Assembly (NCBI GenBank): GCA_022457155.1
Contig: JAJGOT010000135.1
Location: 1,470,001-1,534,000 of the forward strand
From: Cladopsammia gracilis
Lineage: Eukaryota; Cnidaria; Anthozoa; Scleractinia; Dendrophylliidae
Length of the DNA: 64,000 bases
Reading direction: 5' to 3'
In this document: in pieces, positions 32,819-43,900 of the stretch
Layout: each line of letters begins with the position of its first letter
How positions within the stretch are numbered: position 1 is the first letter of the stretch
Position numbers and translations under genes: made by a program
The notes under the pieces: generated by a model
The model's input: the letters and a program-made list of their open reading frames with translations, nothing else
Told to the model about the DNA's origin: nothing
Databases searched by the model: none

Positions 32819-35800
32819 TCAAAACAGATGGTTTGTTTGGTTCGAGTCATCAGGAAAAATGCTAACTGAAGCTGCTGCTGTGCCACACAGAAGACAAGTC
32901 ATCATGTATTCCTGTCAAACAAACACACATAAACCATTACTAATAGTCAGAATATTTAGATTTTGAAAGAAGTTGCAAAGTTTAATGTACATCTGTAAAT
33001 CCTGATAAAGATCAAGAGAAGTAGGGGTGGCGAATGGTACCTTCAAAATCGTGGGTCTCGGAAAATTTTGGTCCGATCTCGAAATCTTGACAGTTTTTGT
33101 TTTAAGTCTCAAAGTCTCGTTTGGCTGGTGCTTTTTCTGTCTCGGAGTCTCGGATTTTTTTCCTCAAGGTCTCGGAGTCTCGGCTACTTTTGTCAAGCAT
33201 TTTCATTCTTCATCCTTGTTTGTTGTTTGATAGGTGATTCGATATTTTTTGCACTGAGTCTCGGGCTTGGTTTTTTCCCACATTGGATCTTGGGCTCGGA
33301 TTTTATAACATAGCTGCGGTCGCGGTCTCGGATTTTGAAACAAGGGTCTCGGCATCTCGGCGAGTCTCGGATTTACCATTCGCCACCCCTAGAAGTGTGT
33401 AGTTAATAGAGAAAACTATAAAATTTTTAGCCTTATTGGTATTTCTGAGAAAATTCTAGTGTACAATAAAAACCCTAATTTTGCTAACAAATTTACAGTG
33501 CACCGCCATTTAGTGACATCAAACCATATAGTTGCCGCAATTGTTGAGAATCTTTGCAACAATCATGGGCAACCATTGATGTCATAACAACTCAAAATGG
33601 TAGTGGCTGGAAATTTAAAAGCAAAAATAGGTGATAATCGTATTGAGAGTTTTGTCTGACACCAAAACATTGTTTCCATGTTTTGGGGAGAAATTTGAAA
33701 TAAGATGGCATTTCCAGCAATTCGACATCAGTTTCTTTCAAGAGTAAAGAATCTGACCCACCCAGTTTGCATTGCGCACCTACATTGGTCCATCCGCCAT
33801 TTTCAGGGCCCCCAAAAGTCCATACTGTATTGTAGATGAGAAATTCACTCCTGCAAGAGGTGATATGCTTGCCCGTATCATAACAATAATAGAAGCATGC
33901 AATGCAAACTGGGTGGGTCAGACTCTTAATTCCCCATCTTGCAAATGGGACTGCTATTTCTACACGGTCATCTGAACTACACTGTACCGTACAAGGCAAT
34001 GTGGAGTATAAACTTTCTTAACTACGGGAACAATGCATCCCCGGGGCTACTCCCATATAAAAGTGATGGGGTGATCACTGTACCTTTTAGGGGTTAAAAT
34101 TGAAATTGACCACTGTCAGAGTTATTTTATACCTTTAAGCCAGAAGAAAATGCCAACAGGAACAACTATTTACAAAGAATCTTATTGGTACCTCTTGTGG
34201 GTGGCACGGTGGTGTAGTGGTTAGCGCGTCGGACTTTCAACCTGAAGGTCGGTGGTTCGAAGCCGGGTCTCTGCCGTCGTGTTGTTTCCTTAGACAAGAA
34301 ACTTTACTCCACACTGTCTCTCTCCACCCAGGTGTATAAATGGGTACCGGCGACAAAATGCTGGGGGTAACCCTGCGATGGACTAGCATCCCATCCAGGG
34401 GGGAGTAGCAATATTCCTAGTCGCTTCATGCTATAGAAACCGGGTTTAAGCTCCGGCCGTTATGAGCCTTCTGGCTCGGGTGCACGACTTTACTTATTGG
34501 TACCGCTTAGGGGTACAAATTATTGAGCCACACCCACAAAACAGATTTCTGGTACCTTTTAGGTGTTCTTTCAATGATCCATGCCCTTCAGATTTTGTAT
34601 GGGAATTCCCCACCCCCAGGAATGCAACAACAGAGAAAAAGAGGAATGAGACAAAGTGTTGTCATGAGCATATGGTGTTGAAAGCTGTATTGTCTCTACC
34701 TGGTACTGTCCTTCAACCCTGAATGTGTATTCATGTGTAGCCACGAGGTGATTACAGCTTGAACAGACATCTGCGCAATAACACAAAATAATATTCAATG
34801 CTTTAGTAAGACAGCAATTCCACAAAATAATTAGCACTCATAATTTAATGATTTTAATTAACTCATAATTTCAACTACTTGGACATTAAAATTTGTGCAA
34901 AAATCTTCTCTTGCTGTACTGGTCAGATAAAACACGAATGTCTTACGTTTGTAAGTTACCAGTTCTTCTCCATCTTCGTCTTCCTCACTTGACTTGTCAG
35001 TAATTTGAATTGGTTCTTTCCTGCCGCATGCCTTACAGGAAGCAAAGTTCAGCAAATATGAGCCACTCTCCAAACAGGTGGTGCCCTAAAAATATTAAAA
35101 CATACCATAACTAAATGGGTATTATGGTAAAGGCACACACAAGTCACAGGCAGCCCATGCATGAGTCACAGGAAGCCCACATGGCCAGAGCTTAAAGCAA
35201 CTATGGGAGTAATTTGCTTTGAATTCCCCTGGATAAAATGTTAGTCCCTCACAGGGCTACACCGGCCAAGCATTATGTTGCTGGTGCCCAGCCAGTTATA
35301 CACCTGGGTGGAGAGCTAGACAACACTACACAACAGCAGAGACCAGTGTTTGAACAGTTACATGTAAAGGATATCTGAAGTCCAATGTGCTCACCACTGC
35401 ATTGCCTACTATGCACGTATTAACTGAGCGGGAGGGCCGGACGGGAAATTATTTGGCTCGAGGTCATGGTGTACGGACCAAGCGCAGCGAGGTCCGTGCA
35501 CCATGACCGAGAGCCAAATATTTTCCCGTCCGGCCCAACCTAACTCAGTCAATAAGTATTTTATAATATGACTAGAAAGTACAAGAATAGTCATGCAGTG
35601 CGGGGCCGGACGGCTTTTTCCGGACCGGCTCACGTCAACCCGTCCGGCCCCCCGCTCATGTCACCTTGCGATTCTATTTTCTGAAGTATTGCGTCAGCGG
35701 GGCCGTATAGTCATATTATAAACACCATTACTGAACTGAATGCATTTTTGTCTTCATTGCTTTGGAGTTATGCACTTATCAGTAGTCAACATGGGAGGTG

Positions 35801-36811
35801 ACCCCTGGGTTTAGCAGTTTAGTCTGGGATAGAGACTAGAAATCAAAGAGTTTTGGTCTAGAATAGGGTATCATTTGCTGGGAAACTGATCAATGGTATG
35901 AAGAAAGAATAGGAATTGAAACTCAGAAGAGAAAGAGCCATCCCTAAACAGAAATAAAATCATCATGGCAAACAATAACTTATAAGCATATAATAATTGG
36001 CCTGGAATAGTGATAAAGTTCTAAAAATAACAAGTCTGGGATAGGGTAGGGATTTTCGGTGTGTAGTCTATTATGGGGTTGCAAAATCAGCTAAATATGG
36101 TCTGGTATAGGGTAAGGGTTTCAGAGTCGCAGCGGTACACCCCTGCCCATAAATGTACAGACCACCCTCACCCTGGGAGGTGACCCTAGGAAGTCCCCTT
36201 ACCCCAGGGTATTTTGTGGTGCTATGATGCCACGAGCATCACCAGAGTCCTCACTGAGTAATTTTTGCAAAGGTATTAAAACAAATATGTGTTATCAGGC
36301 CCTTCGGAGTTCAATTGGAATATATATCTGAATCAAAAATAATTTCAAGAATATATCGACACAAAGATATTTTCAAGTTTTAAAAACAATGTTATTTTGC
36401 CTATTATTTTTGATGAGTTATAAAAAAACTTATTTTAAACTCTTATTTAAAAAATAAGCTTAATTCTCAGATGCCTTTAAATTTAATAATTTTAATACGG
36501 TCAGTGTAAAACGCAGACTGCAGACCGGGGGTAAAATGCAGACTGAGGGTAAAATGCAGACTGCAGACTGCAGACCAGGGGTAAAATGCAGACTGAGGGT
36601 AAAATAAAATATCAATAACCCTAACCCTAACCCTAACTTTTACACTGACCGAATTTCAATATCTTCATTTCTTTTAAGAAATAAAAATAAACTTGAAAGT
36701 TTCAAACCTTCTCGCTTTACTGCATGGTATAAGCAAAAACAAAACAAAACATTGTTTTTAGGACTATCTTACCCTTTGAGGGTGTTGTTCTTTTACACAG
36801 TCTTGACACAT
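32819..36811 (-). CDS. CHURC1: Churchill domain protein, 4 exons
   Basis: Exons on the minus strand: 36811-36773, 35085-34947, 34770-34700, 32911-32819. The join is in frame throughout and gives 113 aa; human CHURC1, as I recall it, has 112. Matches to the Churchill family: [14 protein letters not shown] at the start, [12 protein letters not shown], then C..C with ITDKS and [24 protein letters not shown] and [10 protein letters not shown] near the end supply the paired cysteines and histidines that bind zinc. Churchill was described as a zinc-binding regulator in FGF-responsive neural and mesoderm development; its molecular role in cnidarians is unknown. Introns hold a GTCTCGGA MITE, SINEs, hairpins and a TIR element. 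The start lies 132 bp from the divergent DUF4203 gene. Confidence 0.93.
33021..33393. mobile_element. MITE with GTCTCGGA internal repeats
   Basis: TAGGGGTGGCGAATGGTACC at the left, and TACCATTCGCCACCCCTA inverted at the right, TA-bounded. The interior repeats GTCTCGGAGTCTCGG-type units. Lies in CHURC1 intron 3. Confidence 0.8.
34035..34620. repeat. Dispersed DNA-transposon-like repeat, copy 2, split by a SINE
   Basis: CTACTCCCATATAAAAGTGA near the left, GTACCTTTTAGGGGTTAAAA, TTGGTACCGCTTAGGGGTAC and a TATGGGAATTCCCC end match the copy at 1-420. A tRNA-type SINE interrupts it at about 34198. Confidence 0.65.
34198..34480 (+). repeat. tRNA-derived SINE with L2/CR1-like 3' end
   Basis: The head GTGGTGTAGTGGTTAGCGCG and B-box GGTGGTTCGAAGCC are followed by CCTTAGACAAGAAACTTTAC. 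The 3' part has CCCTGCGATGGACTAGCATC and CCATCCAGGG, as in L2/CR1-mobilised SINEs, and ends AAGCTCCGGCCGTTATGAGC. Confidence 0.8.
35140..35410 (-). repeat. Diverged minus-strand SINE of the same family
   Basis: On the minus strand: CAGTGGTGAGCACATTGGAC, CTCTCCACCCAGGTGTATAA, CTGGCTGGGCACC and ATCCAGGGG in the same order as the SINE at 34198-34480. Lies in CHURC1 intron 1. Confidence 0.6.
35415..35660. mobile_element. Hairpin MITE rich in GGCCGGACG
   Basis: GGCCGGACGGGAAATTATTT and its inverted partner AAATATTTTCCCGTCCGGCC flank GGTCATGGTGTACGGACC / GGTCCGTGCACCATGACC. Further GGCCGGACGG motifs follow to 35652. Confidence 0.7.
36497..36653. mobile_element. MITE with CGGTCAGTGTAAAA termini
   Basis: CGGTCAGTGTAAAA at the left, and TTTTACACTGACCG at the right. 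The interior repeats AAAATGCAGACTG and contains AACCCTAACCCTAACCCTAA. Lies in CHURC1 intron 1. Confidence 0.75.
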
Positions 36812-36943
36812 TTTTTCACCTTTCTGCAGCCATTTTTGTCTTCGTCCCACAGGCCCGGCCCAGTGCGTTCTCCGTTTGAAAAAATATGAGCCGTCAGTGC
36901 AGTGGAAAGCGGTAAAGGTCGAAGATATTGTGGTTTATCTTAC
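36812..36943. promoter_or_regulatory. Candidate shared promoter between CHURC1 and the DUF4203 gene
   Basis: Only 132 bp separate the two divergent start codons, so both 5' UTRs and at least part of both core promoters should overlap here. No TATA box is obvious. Inferred from the gene layout. Confidence 0.5.
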
Positions 36944-37943
36944 ATGAAGCACCAACCTAAAGAAGATTGTCGTTCACCGGGTGACTCGTGAATACTCGAA
37001 AGAATTTAAAGTGTTTTTTGTATTAAATCTTTTACGATGCTGACACCTACTCTGGAATACATTAGCTGTTCAAAGCTATATCTATATGCAAAATTTTCTT
37101 TGTGTATTTATAGCAAAATTTGGCCCAAGAAAGGCCGAATCAAGTGTCAGTGGGATCGAAGTCTTCGACGATGACCACAACATGAACAACACTCAACATG
37201 GACTTCTTCCTCAATGGTTTTCAGCAAAAAAAGTGAAACCCTACATCGGGTAAGTCAGTTCATTTATTTCCTTTTTAATTATTTATCATGGCTCTTTTCT
37301 CCACAATAATCAGTCATTCTTCTTCCGGAGGCTGTTACATCAGGTTTAGTACTGTTTATAAAGTGAATGCGCGTTAAAGTGGTTTTGTAACATATCGTCG
37401 TCAATTGTACATATCAAGCTTTTATATTTACTGGATTAAAGTTTTTTTATCCTAACTAGATAACCGAAAACGTCACTGATAATTAAATTGTTTTTTATAA
37501 TTGTCGGGTTTCTGTGCGAGAAAGCTTTTAATTATTTTTTATGCTTTCTCGTTGTTTGTTCTTTGTTCTTCTGCTTTTACGTTGCTTATTTCTTTAATCT
37601 TTAATCTTTCTGCCAATGAACGTGTTTTTTCGAGGTTTACGTTGCTTAGTTAAAATTGCATCATTTTAAATGTGCAAAGTGTTCCTCTATCTCTGTAAAT
37701 ACATTCATCAGTAGGGGGGATTTTCAAAGATAGGAGCAAATGAGCAAATGAAACGAGCAAGCTTTCATCAACCAAACAATGTACATGTAAAAAATGGAAG
37801 GTAAACAGCAGAATAACAGTATACCAGATTATTAGTTCGACTGCCAAAACATTCCCCGTTTTAAAAAGAAACTGAAAAAATAATAATTCTGTAACCGATA
37901 AATTACAGTATAAGTAAAATTGGCTGAGCGTACTAGTTTTAAT

Positions 37944-37976
<33 letters not shown>

Positions 37977-40900
37977 AAGTCTAGTAAAAATTCAGTTTTG
38001 GCTAGTAGATTTTTACTTTTACTAGCCATTTGGGCTAGTGAAAATCGTAAAGCACCGGACGGAACCAAACTGAAAATTATTTCTGATGAATCACAAAAGC
38101 CAATTGACGGACCAAAAACTGTGAAACATAGCTGTATAAACAGATACTGTAGACAGTCACAGATATCATATTTTTAATGCCTTCAATCAATAATTGAAAT
38201 AGCGATAAAGTTTTTTTTGGAAACTGATTTTCTTTTTCTGGGTGACCAGAGTTTTTGTTAGAGCCGGAACACCGGGATCTCTACTTGGCTATTTCAATTC
38301 TTGTTCCGGCTGTTTCTTACAAAAAATGTGCTAATGTAGTGAAGTTCAGTACATTTAGTACAGTAACAGTCTTGTTTGTTCTAGGTTTCTCCATGTTTCG
38401 TTACGTACAACGTAAATCTTGTCTTCATAGCAATTTTCGGTCAATATTAGTTATATCTTATTGAAGTTTCCCCGTACATTACATTAGTACATTCGTAATA
38501 AGGTCTTATCTTACATTTTCCCCTACGTTGGTACAGACTGCATGTTTGTAAAGTGTTAGTTTTATCTTCTCAATGTTTTCCATACGTTCGTACGTTCCTA
38601 AGGTATTACTAGCCTTATCTTCTCAACGTATTTCCGTACTTTGTTCGTTCGTAAGTTGTAGTCTTATCTTCTCGATGTTTTTCCGTACGTTAGTACGTTC
38701 ATAAGATGTTAGTGTTTTCTTCTCGACATTTTTCCATAGTTAGTACGCTTGTAAAATGTTAGTTTTATCTTCTCGATGTTTTTCCTTACGTGCATTTGTT
38801 CATTCGTATGGTGTTAGTCTTCTCAACGTTTTTCCAAACATTAGATGTAAGGTGTAGTCTTATTTTCTCGACTTTTCTCTGCAGGTAAGTACGTGCATAA
38901 GGTGTTAGTCTTACATTGTATCTGCTTGATGTTTCTCCATACGTTAGTACGTTGTAAGGTGTTAGTATGAGACTAAAGAAGAAAACTAGAAGATCAATGT
39001 GTTTCAAAGCCTTGTAGATTTTTGTTGTTAACCAGTATGCATGACACAATCATGTTATTGCCCCCCCACCCCCCACCCCAAATCCTCTACAAGTCTAGCT
39101 AGTGAAAATATATTTTGACTAGTGAATTCAAACCTGTCACTAGCCACTAGGCTAGTAAGCTGAAAAGTTAGTCTCGAGCCCTGTTAATGTTAATCTTAAC
39201 CCTGGTAGAAATCCTACTTAGGATCCTGTAAAAGATCCTAAAGGATCCTAACAGGATCCTAACCCAAGATCCTGTAGGATCCTCTGTAGGATCCTCTGTA
39301 GGATCTTGTTTAAGATCCTATAGGATCCTGTAGGATCCTATAGGATCCTACAGGATCCTGTCTAGGATCTTGTAGGATCCTACAGGATCCTGTAGGATCC
39401 TATAAGATCCTAAATAGGATCTTACAAGATCCTTTTTAGGATCCTAATCAAGATCTTACACAGGATCCTGCTCAATTAATAGGATCTTACACAGGATCCT
39501 GCTCAATTTATAGGATTTTACACAGGATCCTGCTCAATTTATAGGATCTTATACAGGATCCTGCTCAATTTATAGGATCTTATACAGGATCCTGCTCAAT
39601 TTATAGGATCTTATACAGGATCCTGCTCAATTTATAGGATCTTATACAGGATCCTGCTCAATTTATAGGATCTTATACAGGATCCTGCTCAATTTATAGG
39701 ATCTTATACAGGATCCTGCTCAATTTATAGGATCTTATACAGGATCCTGCTCAATTTATAGGATCTTATACAGGATCCTGCTCATTTTATAGGATTTTAC
39801 ACAGGATCCTGTTCAATTTATAGGATCTTACACAGGATCCTGCTCAATTAATAGGATCTTATACAGGATCCTGCTCAATTTATAGGATCTTATACAGGAT
39901 CCTGCTCAATTTATAGGATCTTATACAGGATCCTGCTCATTTTATAGGATTTTACACAGGATCCTGCTTAGTTTATAGGATTTTACACAGGATCCTGTTT
40001 CATTTATAGGATCTTACACAGGATCCTGCTCAATTTATAGGATCTTATACAGGATCCTGCTCAATTTATAGGATTTTATGCAAGATCCTGTTCAATTTAT
40101 AGGATCTTATACAGGATCCTGTTCAATTTATAGGATTTTACACAGGAACCTGCTCAATTTGTAGGATCTTTTACAGGATCTTGCTCAATTTATAGGATCT
40201 TATACAGGATCCTCATCTCCATTTACAGGATCATTCTAGCTTGTATAGGATCCTGCAGCTGCTTAATTAAAAGGATCTTGTATAGAATCCTGCTCAATTA
40301 ACAGGATCATGCATAGGGTCTAATAGAGTATACAGTGTAAGGATCCTGCTCCAAACAGGGCTGTCATTTTCAAACTTCGAGTTCATTACGGGGCATCTTC
40401 ACCACAGTTACCAACCTGAACATTGTTGGATGCTGGCCTCTAATGACAGCCCTGATATATATATATATAACAGTTTTATAAATTATCAATGATACAAGGG
40501 ACCAATGAATTCATCACTCCTTTGAGATTTTTTATTTTACAGTGTACGTTGTTAATTTATAAAAGATTTACACAACGTGATATTCAACATTATTCTGTTG
40601 CTGCGAAACCTAACCTACACTTTTTACCAAGATGAAATGGGTAAGCCTATAATATTGCTTTAAAAAAAAAAACTAACAACTTTGCCAAAATTTGTCATCA
40701 AGCAGTTCCTATTATTGCTATTAAAAAGTTATTTCAGGTGCACTTCAGCTAGAAATGTATTACTGACATCACAAAATTTATGAAAAAAGACTACTGTAAC
40801 AATACATTACATAAATATAAAATTTAAAGCTGAATTACAGTCCGTACTGCACAATCTGGGGGTTTGTTTTCATTTTTTTGTTTTGAATTTGTTGATATGT

Positions 40901-43900
40901 TACACTTCGGTAATAGCATACATGGAATAAATGGGAAAAACCACTTACAAAAAATAGTAAACCAAGTCCGCCACTATGGCCATTGTGTTTATGAATGCTC
41001 GATGAGCTGAAATGTCAGTTTGGGAAAACTTTGGGGTTCTTTTATTTGTTATTATTGTTTGGCAAGGATATCTGACGTTAATAATGAAGGAAAAGGTATG
41101 TCTGTCCCGTAATTTTTATTTTCGCTAGTAAACATTCCTTGTTTGTGATTCTCACAAACATTGCCGAGCTGAGATTGCGCAGTACGGACTGTAATTCATT
41201 TTCAAAGTGCATATGAACCGAAATTTATTTTTATGTAGTTATAAAAAATTAGACTTTGAAATACACGATTCCAAACCTTGAGACGTTTAGGGTAAAAATT
41301 AGTGATGTTACAAGTGTTCGAAGTTACGCTATTTTGCCCTAAAAAATGGTCATAAAATTCAAGGGCCTGGAGTCGAGTTTTGATGTAATGTTGGTTGCAA
41401 AAGTTTGTTTACATTACATTCAGTGACTTTCTGTGAGTTCTTGCTGCTCCAAAAGATGTCTATGGATTCAGTTTTGCCTGTAGCAAGACTCCTTGAAATG
41501 CGTGCGACAGAGCTGCCATACTGCATATTGAACTGATCGTGCAACCAACATTACTTCACATCACGTCAAAATTGACATTTTGGCCGTGCGATTTGAAAAC
41601 CATTTTTAGGGCAAAATAGCATAACTTTGAACCCTTGTATGACATTGCCAATTTTTACTTTAAACATCTCAAATTTTGAAATCATGCTTTTCAAAGGCTA
41701 AATTTTATAACTACATAAAAAGAAATTTTGGTTCCTATGCACTTTAACAATCAGTTGGCTGCAAAGAAACTCTTCTGAAAAACTTTAATTTATCCAAGCA
41801 CTTTTGGTTCATGGAGGTGCGAATGTCACTCCAACATTTCTCCAGAGTCTTCTCACTAAACTTGATTTTAATACACTCTGCAAGAAAGGAAGTAGGGATG
41901 AATATGAATGTCCTTAAATAGATCAATTTTAACGTGACAGGAATACATTAATCCTTATCCAAACTTCCACTTATTAATGACCACCCTCATGTAGTACAAT
42001 ACCTCCACTGAGAAATCCTGTCTGATTCACAGACTGTATAGTATTATTACTTCAACAATTAAGCAGTATAAATAAGGGCTCATTGTTTTGCTGACATCGA
42101 AATGCTGTTCCTATTTTACAACAATTATTTGACAGATCTAGAATGAGTTTATCAATACAAGGATTATATACCCCAAGATGATTCATGTCTTGATGAGAAT
42201 TTAAACAACAGGGTGGAAACTTGCATGTGCATCATAAAAAGGGGAACATGGATAAATGAGAAGCATAAAGTAATGTATTTATTTAGCCCCAATTTGTACA
42301 ATGTTTGATCCAGTATTCAGCTTGACAGTCCACATACTTATAAAAAAGAACTTGAATGACCATTAAATTTTTTGTCAATAATTGGACCTAATGCTATTTA
42401 TATAATTATGCTATATGATCTCACTACACCCACACAGCTATAAATGAATGTGAAATTCCTTACTTTTAATAAGATTTATTTTTGCTTGGTCCAGAGCTTT
42501 CTTCTTTGATGAGGTATTTTCTTTTGGCTCAACACAGCCTTCCCGCATTTCTTCATCGGTGAACAAATGTGCCATTAATGCTGTGGCATACAGTGATGGC
42601 TTTTTCGTTTTAACTGTGACATCGGAGATGAGGTTTATGCCTCCAACAGTCTGTTGATACAATTAATGAATAAAAGAGAGCATGACATTATGTAATATCC
42701 AGCTAAAATGTTTAATTTGGCTATATTAAATAAGTTAGTCATGCAAGTTTTTTCTGTCACTAAAATTTGAAAGTTCTCAACTGTCTATTATTTACAAGAA
42801 TTTGGTTTTATCGACTGAGTCGATAAGGTAAATTAGCCACCGTAAAAAGATTTGAGAAAGCTGTCGTTTTGAGCGCTAGCGAATCGCTCCGACGAAGGGC
42901 TAGCGCTCGAAACGTCAGCTTTCTCAAATCTTTTTACGGTGGCTAATTTACCTTATCGACTCAGTGGATAAAACCAAATTCTTGTGCTTCACCCCCACCG
43001 ACGCAGCACCACAGTTTGTCTAAAAACTAACCCTATTCATTTGTCTATTATTTACTCAGACAAGAATTTTTTTTATGAAGAAAGAAATATAAATGAGAGC
43101 TAATTATAAAAAAATAATATGTATTTGACAAGTGATAAAATGATGATCGAAACATTAAGTAAAACAGAACTCACAAATTCTGGATCATTGGTGTAGTCTT
43201 CACTATTAATGGCTACAACTTCTTGCCCAGTTGATGCTTGACCTTGTGATGGGCTTGATGTTAAGTTTCCCTAGAAAGGATTCAGCAATTAACAGACTGT
43301 TATTTTCTGACATCTACTGTAAGTTTTAAGGATAAACACTAAACTGATATAAGGCTTCAAATCGAATGTTGCCACATTACAGTAAGTAATTTATGTTTCA
43401 TAATAAATAACAATTAGCATAAATACGTTTAAACTTAGTACTATTTTATGACCCAACTTCCTGAAGTGTTTGAAATAATTGTTCTGCTCATGAGGGAATC
43501 AACTGCCAGTTAGTAGTAAGAGAAACTTAATATTAAACAATTTAACACACTGCTATCATTTTAGAAAAAAGGTGGTGGTTAAACTTTGTTATTGTAACAA
43601 TCAAGCCATACATACCAATTTAACTCTTGGCTGCGCTGGAGATGAACATGTAATTATTGTGGCATCCCTGGCATCTTTACGGTCTGCAATTCTTCCAAGG
43701 ATGTCTATAATTGTATCCAATCTTCTATAGAGTCCAAGAATCAATTCCTGAGATCTATCTTTGTTTGCTTCTTCCTGAAGTTATAAAATATTATAATAAT
43801 ACATCAATGTAAATAAATTGTATAAACATAAAATCCAAGTGGTATAGGGAGGGTCAATCAAACCTACATGTACAGGTAGAAGGTACGTAACTTGCATTAT

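Noticed and set aside
36888..36913. Alternative first exon of the DUF4203 gene (MSRQCSGK)
   Set aside because: Its donor leaves phase 2, whereas exon 37114 needs phase 1.
37947..39183. Coding hAT transposase
   Set aside because: The interior is a degenerate tandem array without any long frame or transposase motif.
39459..40250. CRISPR array
   Set aside because: Units are head-to-tail without unique spacers, in an animal genome and inside a transposon; this is a subterminal tandem array.
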